NCBI GenBank assembly: GCA_044220875.1
Contig: JBGAQH010000001.1
Coordinates: 372,001-436,000 of the forward strand
Length of the DNA stretch: 64,000 bases
Direction: 5' to 3'
From: JAEUIT01 sp044220875
GTDB lineage: Bacteria > Planctomycetota > Phycisphaerae > Phycisphaerales > SM1A02
Part shown: positions 50,741-58,340 of the stretch, one piece after another
How positions within the stretch are numbered: the first letter of the stretch is position 1
How the letters are laid out: each line of letters begins with the position of its first letter
Notes under the pieces: model-generated
What the model saw: only the letters and a program-made list of their open reading frames with translations
Database searches by the model: none
What the model was told of the DNA's origin: nothing
Program-made: the position numbers and the translations under genes

Positions 50741-51735
50741 GCGGTCGCCGCGGTCTGGCTGACCGCCCATCGAACGGTGGTGTGGATGCCCTCGTCGAAC
50801 GCCGTGACCGGCCGGTAGCCGAGGAGCGCCGTGGCCTTCGCGATGTCGGCCGACGAATGCCGAACGTCACCGGCCCGCGGCGGGCCGAAGCTGGGCGTCG
50901 CCTCGCGGCCAAGGGCCTTGGCGATGCCGGCGATCGTCTCGAGGAGCGTGATGCGGGCCCCGGTGCCGATGTTGATCACCTCGCCCGCGAGCGGTCGCGG
51001 CGACGCCGCGGCAAGCAGGTTGGCGTGAACGATGTTGTCGATGAAGACGAAGTCGCGGGTCTGCAGCCCGTCGCCGAAGACCGTCGGCTGGCGACCCGAC
51101 GCGAGGATGTCGGTGAAGGCGCTGATCGCCGCGGCGTAGGGCGACTTCGGATCCTGGGCCGGGCCGAAGACGTTGAAGTAGCGGAGCGAGACCGTGGAGA
51201 TCGGGAAGCAGTGGGCGAAGGCCGAGAGCAGCACCTCGCCGGCGACCTTGCTCGCCGCGTAGGGCGAGCGGCAGTCGGTGGGATGGTCCTCGCGGCTGGG
51301 AAGCTGCGGCTCGCCGCCGTAGGCAGCGGCGCTCGCGGCGAAGAGGACCCGCGACGCCTTCGTCGCCACCGCCTCCTCAAGCACCTGCTCGGTGCCGAGG
51401 ATGTTCACCTGGGCGCAGCGCTCCGGCTGCTCGACGCTTTGCGGCACGCTCACCATGGCCGCCTCGTGGAAGACGAGATCGCACCCTGCGATCGCCTTGC
51501 GGAGGAGCGGCCGATCGAGCACCGACCCCTCGAAGAAGGTCGCACCGGCGGCGACGCGATGGCGATGGCCCGAGGAGAGGTCGTCGAGGACGTTCACCTG
51601 GGCGCCGAGCCGGAGGAGGTTCGCCGCGAGGTGACCTCCGATAAAGCCGGCGCCGCCGGTGACGAGGACGCGGCGACCCCGAAACGCGTTGCGGTAGGGA
51701 CTCGCTTCTGGATGGGACTCGGGGGTGTAGGGCAT
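50737..51735 (-). CDS. NAD-dependent epimerase, UDP-glucose/GlcNAc 4-epimerase-like SDR
   Basis: The 332-residue extended SDR has VLVTGGAGFIGGHL (24-37), the catalytic YAASK near residue 148, and the motif HEAAMVSVPQSVEQP. SRTVSL-like SLRYFNVFGPAQDP and the nucleotide-sugar GTGARITLLETI follow. It resembles WbpP-type UDP-N-acetylglucosamine 4-epimerases and would supply UDP-hexosamine isomers for the polysaccharide. It is the first gene of the minus-strand operon epimerase - acetyltransferase - GT2 - GT2. A TATAGT element lies about 50 nt upstream. Confidence 0.88.
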   Translation of the reverse strand: MPYTPESHPEASPYRNAFRGRRVLVTGGAGFIGGHLAANLLRLGAQVNVLDDLSSGHRHRVAAGATFFEGSVLDRPLLRKAIAGCDLVFHEAAMVSVPQSVEQPERCAQVNILGTEQVLEEAVATKASRVLFAASAAAYGGEPQLPSREDHPTDCRSPYAASKVAGEVLLSAFAHCFPISTVSLRYFNVFGPAQDPKSPYAAAISAFTDILASGRQPTVFGDGLQTRDFVFIDNIVHANLLAAASPRPLAGEVINIGTGARITLLETIAGIAKALGREATPSFGPPRAGDVRHSSADIAKATALLGYRPVTAFDEGIHTTVRWAVSQTAATA

Positions 51736-51786
51736 GGAAGCGAGTGGAGTTGAGGACGCGCCGCGCGAGGCCGAGTCGGGGTGGAG

Positions 51787-51792
51787 ACTATA
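51787..51792 (-). promoter_or_regulatory. Probable -10 box of the epimerase operon
   Basis: On the minus strand TATAGT (51792 to 51787) lies about 50 nt before the ATG at 51735. The matching -35 is weak (TTCGGA about 15 bases upstream). Confidence 0.4.
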
Positions 51793-51957
51793 CAGGTCGA
51801 TGACCGGTCCGAATCACAGGCTATCGGCCAGATGAGGGGGCCGACTGCGATCGAGATCGCGAACCGGACCGAGGCTCGCCGCCATTCTGCGAGGGACATC
51901 GTGGTTCGCCCGCCGGTCGCCTCCGGTTCGCGGCAACAACCCCGCGGGGGCTGCCGA

Positions 51958-51971
51958 TACCATCCGTTCCG
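51958..51971 (+). promoter_or_regulatory. Possible leaderless-type -10 element before cysS
   Basis: TACCAT at 51958-51963 lies eight bases before the ATG at 51972. No Shine-Dalgarno is visible. The spacing is slightly longer than at the other leaderless-type starts. Confidence 0.35.
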
Positions 51972-53495
51972 ATGCCCGCGCCAGCCCTCTCGATCTACAA
52001 CACGCTGACCCGATCGCTGGAAGCCTTCAAGCCGCTCGGCTCGACCGTGACGTTCTATTCCTGCGGCCCGACCGTCTACGACTATGCCCACATCGGGAAT
52101 TTCCGGTCGTTTCTCAACGCCGACGTCCTGCGGCGCACGCTGGAGCTCCTCGGGTACGGCGTCCGGCACGTGATGAACATCACCGACGTCGGCCACATGA
52201 CCGACGACGGCAACGCCGACGGCGGCGGCGAAGACCGCATGGCGGTCGCGGGACGGCGGCTGGCCGAGGCGAAGAAGTCGGGCAAGCTCCCCGCCGGCGT
52301 CGCGATCGACCCCAACGATCCCTACACGATCGCCGAGTTCTACGCCCAGGCGTTCCTCGAGGACTCGAAGACGCTCGGCCTGAAGGTCGCCTTCGACCAG
52401 GAGCGCGACCCGACGCTCATGCCGCGTCCGACGCGCTATGTGCGGGAGATGATCGCCCTCGTCGCGCGGCTCATCGAACGGAACCACGCCTACGTCGGCC
52501 GCGACGGCGTCGTCTACTTCGACGTGCGCTCGTTCCCCGCCTACGGCAAGCTCTCGGGCAACACGCTGGACAACCTGAAGGAAGGCGCCGGCGAGCGCAT
52601 CAGCGCCGAGAACCAGGCCAACAAGCGGAACCCCGCGGACTTCATGCTCTGGAAGCCGGACGCGACACACATCATGCGCTGGCCGAGCCCGTGGGGCGAG
52701 GGCTATCCGGGCTGGCACCTCGAGTGCTCGGCGATGGCGGCGTCGCTGCTCGGCGAGGAGATCGACCTGCACTCGGGCGGCGAGGACAACATCTTCCCGC
52801 ACCACGAGTGCGAGATCGCCCAGAGCTGCGGGGCGAGCGGCCACGTCCACTTCTCGCGCTACTGGTTCCACACCCGGCACCTGCTCGTCGAAGGCGACAA
52901 GATGAGCAAGTCCAAGGGCAACTTCTTCACCGCCCGCGACCTGTTCGCGAAGGGCGTGACGCCGGCGGCGCTGCGGCTGGAGCTCGTTCGCACCCACTAC
53001 CGATCGAACGCGAACTTCACGTTGCAGGGGCTCGCCGACTGCCAGCGCCAGATCGACCGCTGGGCGCGGGCGTACGAGGCGCTCAAGGCGGCCGCTGCTG
53101 GAAGGAAGGCGGACGCCGCCAAGCCGGCCGGACCGTTCGAGACGGCGCTCACGGCGTTCGTCGAGGCGCTCTGCGACGACCTCAACCTCGCCCGGGCGAT
53201 GGCCGCCATCAACGAAGCGTTAGGGCGCGACGGCGCTGCCGCGTGCCCGGTGCGCGAGCTGGCGGCGCTTGAGCGGATGAACTCGGTGCTCGGCGTCTTC
53301 GAGCGGAACGCCGCGATGTCCGCGGGCGACGACGGGCTCGAGGCGAAGGTCACGGCGCTCCTCGAGCGTCGCGCCGCGGCTCGGGCCTCGAAGAACTGGG
53401 CGGAGAGCGACAAGGTCCGCGACGAACTCGCCGCGCTCGGCGTCGCGATCAAGGACGGCCCGCAGGGGACGACCTGGACGCGCGTGGTCAAGTGA
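51972..53495 (+). CDS. cysS: Cysteinyl-tRNA synthetase
   Basis: CysRS charges tRNA-Cys. The 507-residue class I enzyme has the zinc ligand C31 (SCGPTVYD), the HIGN signature (40-43, the usual CysRS form of HIGH), ECSAMAASLLG, SGGEDNIFPHHE and KMSKSKGN. The C-terminal helical domain ends in VKDGPQGTTW-like IKDGPQGTTW. The insert DDGNADGGGEDRMAVAGRRL after the HIGN region is larger than in E. coli. The start has no Shine-Dalgarno. The gene overlaps the following methyltransferase gene by GTGA, so these are translated together. Confidence 0.96.
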   Translation: MPAPALSIYNTLTRSLEAFKPLGSTVTFYSCGPTVYDYAHIGNFRSFLNADVLRRTLELLGYGVRHVMNITDVGHMTDDGNADGGGEDRMAVAGRRLAEAKKSGKLPAGVAIDPNDPYTIAEFYAQAFLEDSKTLGLKVAFDQERDPTLMPRPTRYVREMIALVARLIERNHAYVGRDGVVYFDVRSFPAYGKLSGNTLDNLKEGAGERISAENQANKRNPADFMLWKPDATHIMRWPSPWGEGYPGWHLECSAMAASLLGEEIDLHSGGEDNIFPHHECEIAQSCGASGHVHFSRYWFHTRHLLVEGDKMSKSKGNFFTARDLFAKGVTPAALRLELVRTHYRSNANFTLQGLADCQRQIDRWARAYEALKAAAAGRKADAAKPAGPFETALTAFVEALCDDLNLARAMAAINEALGRDGAAACPVRELAALERMNSVLGVFERNAAMSAGDDGLEAKVTALLERRAAARASKNWAESDKVRDELAALGVAIKDGPQGTTWTRVVK

Positions 53496-54253
53496 GCGAG
53501 TCGGCCCGCTACGACCGGATCGGCGTCGGCTACCGGCGCTATCGACTGCCGGACCCGCGCATCGCGGCGCGGATCGTTGCGGCCCTCGGCGATGCCCGCT
53601 CCGTCCTCAACGTCGGCGCGGGCGCCGGCTCGTATGAACCGACGGACCGCGAGGTCGTCGCCGCCGAACCCTCGGCCGTGATGATCGCCCAACGCCCCGC
53701 AGGCTCCGCTCGGGTCGTTCAGGCGTCGGCGGAGTCGCTGCCCTTCGCCGACGGGAGCTTCGACGCCTGCATGGCCGTCCTCACCATCCATCACTGGAAG
53801 GAGGTCGACCGCGGCCTCGCGGAGCTGCGCCGCATCGCCCGACGGCGCGTCGTGATGCTGACCTGGACCGTCGAGCACGAGCCGTTCTGGCTGCGGCGCG
53901 ACTACTTTCCGGAGTTCGACGACCTCGACCGCGCGTGCTTCCCGCCGCTCGAGCGGCTCGAGGCCGCGCTCGGACCGGCCACGGTCGAGATCGTGCCCGT
54001 GCCGCACGACTGCACCGACGGCTTCCTCGGCGCGTACTGGCGCCGGCCGGAGGCCTACCTCGACGAGGGCGTGCGTGCCGCGATTTCGAGCTTCTCGATG
54101 ACCTCGGAGGTCGAGCCGCGCATCGCCCGCCTCCGCGCCGACCTCGCCAGCGGTGCGTGGCAGAAGAGAAACGCCGACCTGCTCCCGCGCGAGGAGATGG
54201 ACCTCGGCTACCGGCTGGTGCGGTGGGAGCGGGGGTCTATCATCGGCGCATGA
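53492..54253 (+). CDS. Class I SAM-dependent methyltransferase (UbiE/MenG-like)
   Basis: The 253-residue enzyme begins SARYDRIGVGYRRYRLPDPRI, with the methyltransferase motif I VLNVGAGAGSYEP (about 38-50), then AAEPSAVMIAQRP and the conserved AESLPFADGSFDACMAVLTI typical of UbiE-like type 11 enzymes. Its GTG start overlaps the cysS stop (GTGA, 53492-53495) and its stop overlaps the ECF sigma gene start. The substrate is not recognisable. Confidence 0.83.
   Translation: MSESARYDRIGVGYRRYRLPDPRIAARIVAALGDARSVLNVGAGAGSYEPTDREVVAAEPSAVMIAQRPAGSARVVQASAESLPFADGSFDACMAVLTIHHWKEVDRGLAELRRIARRRVVMLTWTVEHEPFWLRRDYFPEFDDLDRACFPPLERLEAALGPATVEIVPVPHDCTDGFLGAYWRRPEAYLDEGVRAAISSFSMTSEVEPRIARLRADLASGAWQKRNADLLPREEMDLGYRLVRWERGSIIGA
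54238..54249 (+). promoter_or_regulatory. Leaderless-type -10 element (TATCAT, six bases before ATG)
   Basis: TATCAT at 54238-54243 lies exactly six bases before the ATG of the ECF sigma gene at 54250, inside the 3' end of the methyltransferase gene. It could give the sigma factor its own leaderless transcript besides the read-through mRNA. Confidence 0.45.
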
Positions 54254-54798
54254 GTGATGGCGATCCGAGCGGGCGGTCCGAGCCGAGTTTCGACGAGGTC
54301 TATCGCCAGCTTCGGGCGATCGCCCGGGCTCAGATGGCCTCGGAGCGGCAGGGACACACGCTGCAGGCGACGGCGCTCGTGCACGAGGTCTGGCTGCGCC
54401 TTGTGGCCACCGACCCGAACCGATGGAGCTCGCCCAAGGTGTTCGCGTCCCTCGCGGCGGAGGCGATGCGAAGGGCGCTCATCGATCACGCGCGCGGACG
54501 GAACGCCGAGAAGCGAGGAGGCGAAGCGGCGCACGCTCGCCGAAGCGAACTCTCGATCGACGACGTGGCCGACCTCGCCGCGGTTCCGGACCCGGAGGCG
54601 ATCCTTCGGTTCGACGATTCGCTCGAGAGACTCCGCGCGGTCGATGCCACCGCTGCCGAGGTCGTCCGCCTTCGCTTCTACGCCGGTCTCAGCTCCGAGG
54701 AGACGGCGGAGGCCCTCGGCGTCTCGCTGTCGACGGTGAAGCGAGAGTGGCAGTTCGCGAGGGCATGGCTGCTGCGGGAGATGGGACGCGAGGCGTGA
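54250..54798 (+). CDS. ECF sigma factor, TIGR02999-like (kinase-associated planctomycete type)
   Basis: The 182-residue protein belongs to the ECF group (TIGR02999-like) with FDEVYRQLRAIARAQMASER, the conserved TLQATALVHEVWLRL and FASLAAEAMRRALIDHARGR. Sigma region 4 is DATAAEVVRLRFYAGLSSEE followed by TAEALGVSLSTVKREWQFAR. Members of this group in planctomycetes are usually encoded next to a large Ser/Thr protein kinase, often with WD40 repeats, thought to control them. Here the downstream partner is not intact: a DUF4143 ATPase gene on the other strand follows, and beyond it lie fragments of a kinase-WD40 gene. The ATG overlaps the methyltransferase stop (ATGA). Confidence 0.9.
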   Translation: MSDGDPSGRSEPSFDEVYRQLRAIARAQMASERQGHTLQATALVHEVWLRLVATDPNRWSSPKVFASLAAEAMRRALIDHARGRNAEKRGGEAAHARRSELSIDDVADLAAVPDPEAILRFDDSLERLRAVDATAAEVVRLRFYAGLSSEETAEALGVSLSTVKREWQFARAWLLREMGREA

Positions 54799-54831
54799 GA
54801 CCGCTCGGGGCCTCGTCCGCGCCCACCGGGC

Positions 54832-56094
54832 TCACCCGCCTCTCGTGGCGACGTCCACCCATCGGTCAACCGGCGACGCGAGGAATTCGTCGAGAGGGAC
54901 GCCATCGCCGCCGATCAGCAACGTGCGGGTCGGGTGGAAGGCATCAGAGAAGGCTCGGAGCCCGGGCAGACTGTCCGGTGAGCGTCCGCTCTTCACTTCG
55001 ATGGCGGTGATTCGGTCGCCGTGCGAGACGACGAAATCGACTTCGCGTCCTCGATCGCGCCAGTAGTGGACGGCGTACTCGCCCTCGACGGCGCCGTTCA
55101 TGAGGTGGGCGCCCACGGCCGACTCGACGAGTCGTCCCCACGTCTCGTGATCGGCGCGAAGCGATGCGGGGCTTTCGCTCGACAGTGCGGTCATGAGCGC
55201 CGTGTTCATGACTTGGAGCTTCGGGCTCGACGCCCGCTGTCGCGCCGCGCCGCGGGCGAATTTCTCCAGGCCGCAAAGCATGCCGGCGCCAGCAAGAAGC
55301 TCCAGGTAGTGAGCGAGCGTCGTCGTGTTGCCCGCATCATGCAATTGGCCGAGCATCTTCGTGTACGAGAGAATCTGGCCGGAGTGACGGCAACCGAGAT
55401 CGAAGAGCAGTCGCAGGAGCGCGGGCTTGTCGATGCGATTCATCAGGAGGATGTCGCGTGAGATCGAGGTCTCGATGAGTGAGTCGAGGATGTATCGCCG
55501 CCAGCGCGAGGGATCCGGTGTGGCGCCGGTGACAAGCGACGCCGCTCCGGGATAGCCGCCGAAGATGACGTATTGCTCGAGCGTGAAGGCGAACGCCGCT
55601 CGCATCTCGGCGAACGACCAATGCGGAATGTGCAGGAGTTCGAAGCGCCCCGCGAGGCTGTCGCCGAGTCCTCGCTGGACGAGCAGCGGCGCCGAGCCGA
55701 GGAGTACGACGTGAAGCGGGCATTTCGCTCGCGTGTCGGCGTCCCACTGTGCTTTCACGATGTCGGACCACGAGGGGAGCTTCTGGACCTCGTCGAGGAC
55801 GAGGACCGCACCGGCGCTGCCCGAGCGTGGTGATTGCTCCGCGAGCTGACGCACCCTATCCCATTGCGCCACGAGCCACGCGCGATCTGTCACGGTTGGT
55901 CCGTCGGCGCTGACCGAGACAGCCGGCAGTCCGCAGCGAGCGAGCGCTTGTGCGACGATCGTCGACTTCCCGACTTGGCGGGGTCCCGCGATGGCTTGGA
56001 CAAAGCGGCGCGGCTCGCGAAGACGGGCGGCGAGCTGTGCGGCCCAGCGGCGTTCGAATGCCGGGGAGGAGTGACTATCTGCGGCCGGGCACAT
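54832..56094 (-). CDS. AAA ATPase of the AAA_14/DUF4143 family
   Basis: The 420-residue protein has an N-terminal P-loop ATPase domain with Walker A AGPRQVGKSTIV (GPRQVGKS 37-44) and Walker B VLVLDEVQK (D101/E102). The C-terminal DUF4143 domain includes VHYWRDRGREVDFVVSHGDR and ITAIEVKSGR, a restriction-endonuclease-like D...EVK pattern. Such proteins are widespread accessory genes with unsettled roles, often horizontally moved. The protein is encoded between an ECF sigma gene and a decayed kinase gene, and opposite in direction to both, which suggests insertion. A TAGGCT element lies six bases before its ATG. GC content around its start is lower than in the neighbours. Confidence 0.85.
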   Translation of the reverse strand: MCPAADSHSSPAFERRWAAQLAARLREPRRFVQAIAGPRQVGKSTIVAQALARCGLPAVSVSADGPTVTDRAWLVAQWDRVRQLAEQSPRSGSAGAVLVLDEVQKLPSWSDIVKAQWDADTRAKCPLHVVLLGSAPLLVQRGLGDSLAGRFELLHIPHWSFAEMRAAFAFTLEQYVIFGGYPGAASLVTGATPDPSRWRRYILDSLIETSISRDILLMNRIDKPALLRLLFDLGCRHSGQILSYTKMLGQLHDAGNTTTLAHYLELLAGAGMLCGLEKFARGAARQRASSPKLQVMNTALMTALSSESPASLRADHETWGRLVESAVGAHLMNGAVEGEYAVHYWRDRGREVDFVVSHGDRITAIEVKSGRSPDSLPGLRAFSDAFHPTRTLLIGGDGVPLDEFLASPVDRWVDVATRGG

Positions 56095-56140
56095 GGCAGG
56101 AGCCTACTCAGGGCATCGAGTAATTTCACGCAGGACATTG
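56095..56140 (-). promoter_or_regulatory. Upstream region of the DUF4143 gene: leaderless-type -10 and repeated GAGTA boxes
   Basis: On the minus strand TAGGCT (56106 to 56101) lies exactly six bases before the ATG at 56094. Just beyond it the plus strand holds CTACTC, CATCGAGTAA and CATTGAGTAA (about 56104-56145), i.e. three related TACTC/GAGTA boxes, one pair inverted and one pair direct. This may be an operator for the gene. The rest of the 56146-56379 stretch shows nothing recognisable. Confidence 0.4.
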
Positions 56141-56379
56141 AGTAAACCGTTGCATCGGCCTCGGTCTCTCACAAGGCCAATAATAGAGGCCATGGAATCC
56201 ACAGAACGCCTATTGGCGCACCCTCGCTGCACGAGTGCGCACACTCGCCGAGCCGGCTCGACATCCGACCCAGCGATCTTGAACCGCGCCTCCCGCTTCC
56301 TTCGCCTGTCCCTTTGACCGCCCGATCCCGTTGGCCCCGTCGCACTCGACGGTGACGCCGAACGGATCTCAGGACAGGA

Positions 56380-56921
56380 TGCACCACGTGGGAAGCGATC
56401 ACGACCAAGTCCTTCGAGAAGGACCCCGCGCGTCGCTACCAGTCAGCGGGCGAGCTTGCCGCGGACATTGATCGCTATCTCGCAGGCCAGCCAACCTCCG
56501 CGGTTGTTTGGTCGCAATGCAAGACCAGCCCACTCCCCCGCCGTTCTGTCCGACGTCGCTTGCCGTTCGCGTCACGCTCCCGACGAACGGTAGTGGGGGC
56601 GGCCACGCCATCGGCGCGATGACCCCGTCCTTCGACGGCCTCCGCTACTTCACCGCTTCCGACGACGGCTCGATCCGCATCTGGCACAGCGAGACGGGCA
56701 AGGAACTGCTCACGCTCAACGAAGAGCGCATCACCGCAGCCCCGACCGCGATCTTCATCGAACCCAACAACGAACGCCTCGTCGTCGGCTACGCCAACGG
56801 CGCCGAACGCGTCTGGGACGCCGTCACCTGGGCCGAGCGAGTGCGCCGTCGCGGCAAGCCGGAGTGGCCGAACACGGAGCCGAAGTTGGTGCCGACGGAG
56901 CGCGATTCACGTGCTCGCTAG
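56380..56921 (+). pseudogene. Remnant of a Ser/Thr protein kinase with WD40 repeats
   Basis: In frame at 56392-56499 the DNA reads EAITTKSFEKDPARRYQSAG followed by ELAADIDRYLAGQP, the C-terminal end of a bacterial Ser/Thr kinase domain. The catalytic part is absent upstream. After a frame change, from about 56508, comes MTPSFDGLRYFTASDDGSIR then IWHSETGKELLTL, a WD40 blade, followed by another broken blade (VVGYANGAERVWDAV). The fragments are in different frames and short, so this is a decayed kinase-WD40 gene. It is the type of partner expected for the ECF sigma gene at 54250. Confidence 0.75.
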
Positions 56922-56951
56922 CACGTCGTGGATCACGGATTCCCGCTCCCC

Positions 56952-58304
56952 TCACTTCCCCACGCAGAACTTCCCGAAGATCCTCCCTAACACGTCGTCC
57001 GCCGCGATCGCGCCGCTGACGGCGCCGAGCGAGTCGAGCGCTTCGCGCAGCTCGGCGGCGACGAGCTCGGGGTCGCGGAGGCGGCGGGAGGTCACCGAGG
57101 CCAGCGCCCGCTCGAGCGCCGCAAGGGCGCTGCGGAGCGCCGTCTCGTGTCGGGCCGAGAGGACGAGCGTTTCTCCGTCGGTCGAGACGAGACGCCCCGC
57201 GAGGCGCTCGACGATCGCCTCGCGCAGCGCGTCGAGGCCGAGGCCGGCGTGGGCGCTCACCGCAAGACCCTCCGCGGCGCCGCCGCCACCGATGTCAGCC
57301 TTGGTGCGGACGAGAAGCTCGGGCCGTCCGCTCGGGCGCTCGGGCTCGGGTGCTGCGTCGGTCGCGGGGCGGCAGCGCAGGATCAGGTCGGCACGCTCGA
57401 TCATCGCGCGCACCCGCTCCTGCATCGCCCGGTGGAAGCCTTCGCTCCCGTCGTCGATCCCCGCGACGTCGACCAATCGAATCTCGAAGCGCCCCCGCGA
57501 CGTCACGAGCGTCGCCTGTTCCTCGAGCGCATCGCGCGTGGTGCCGGCGGTCGGCGACTCGACGGCCCGGCGCCTCGCGAGCAGGGCGTTGAAGAGCGTG
57601 CTCTTGCCGGCGTTCGGCGGTCCGACGAGCACCACGCGCGGCACGGCCTCGATCAGTTCCCACGGCACGCTGCGCGACAGCCGCTCTCCTAACGCGTCGA
57701 TCGCCTCGAGAAGGTGGATCCGAAGCGTCTCGGGCGGGATCGCGACGACATCCTCCTGGTCGGTGAAGTCGATGCCCGCCTCGACCAGGGCAAGATCGTC
57801 GGCGACCCGCTCGGCGAGTCCGCACACGAATCGTCCGAGTCCGCCGTCGGCGAGCTGGCGCGCCGCGCGGAGCTGTGCGTCCGTCGTGGCCGCGATCGTC
57901 GCGGCGATCCCCTCGGCCTGGGTGAGGTCGATCCGCCCGCGGACGAACGCCCGCAGCGTGAACTCGCCCGGCGCCGCGGGACGCGCCGCGAATCCGAGCG
58001 CCGTCGCGGCCCGCAGCAGCGACTCCTCGAGCTCGTGGACGATCAGGTCATTGCCGACGCAGGCGAACTCGAGCGTGTCCTCGCCGGTGTAGCTCGCGGG
58101 TCCCGTCGCGGCGAGCGAGACGCAGGGAAGCGTCCCGCTGGGAAGCCGCACGCGGACCATTCTCGTTCCGCGGCCGAACGCCGTCATGCCCGCAAGCTCC
58201 GCGGCCACGGCGCCACACGCCTCGCCGCTCATCCGCACGATCGCCCGCGTCGCCCGGCCCGGCGCCGATCCGCGTGCGACGATCGTGCTCGTGAGGTCCA
58301 CCAT
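56952..58304 (-). CDS. mnmE: tRNA modification GTPase MnmE (TrmE)
   Basis: MnmE, with MnmG, installs the 5-carboxymethylaminomethyl group on U34 of several tRNAs. The 450-residue protein has an N-terminal tetrahydrofolate-binding domain (RGSAPGRATRAIVRMSGEAC), the helical domain, and an inserted GTPase domain with G1 GPPNAGKS (228-235) and the switch TAGTTRDALEE. The C-terminal FCVGK (446-450) is the functional FCIGK motif with its cysteine. The start has GGAAGGA upstream on the minus strand. It lies 37 bp downstream of yidC in the same orientation, the conserved yidC-mnmE order. Confidence 0.96.
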   Translation of the reverse strand: MVDLTSTIVARGSAPGRATRAIVRMSGEACGAVAAELAGMTAFGRGTRMVRVRLPSGTLPCVSLAATGPASYTGEDTLEFACVGNDLIVHELEESLLRAATALGFAARPAAPGEFTLRAFVRGRIDLTQAEGIAATIAATTDAQLRAARQLADGGLGRFVCGLAERVADDLALVEAGIDFTDQEDVVAIPPETLRIHLLEAIDALGERLSRSVPWELIEAVPRVVLVGPPNAGKSTLFNALLARRRAVESPTAGTTRDALEEQATLVTSRGRFEIRLVDVAGIDDGSEGFHRAMQERVRAMIERADLILRCRPATDAAPEPERPSGRPELLVRTKADIGGGGAAEGLAVSAHAGLGLDALREAIVERLAGRLVSTDGETLVLSARHETALRSALAALERALASVTSRRLRDPELVAAELREALDSLGAVSGAIAADDVLGRIFGKFCVGK

Positions 58305-58340
58305 CGCGGTCCTTCCGCGCCCGCGGTCGCGCGATTGCGA

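Noticed and set aside
53935..54249. Longer start of the ECF sigma frame inside the methyltransferase gene
   Set aside because: The upstream part is out-of-frame methyltransferase sequence; the ATG at 54250 with the ATGA overlap and TATCAT element fits better.
54832..56379. Mobile element carrying the DUF4143 ATPase
   Set aside because: No transposase, terminal inverted repeats or clear target-site duplication could be seen, so only insertion as an inference is reported.
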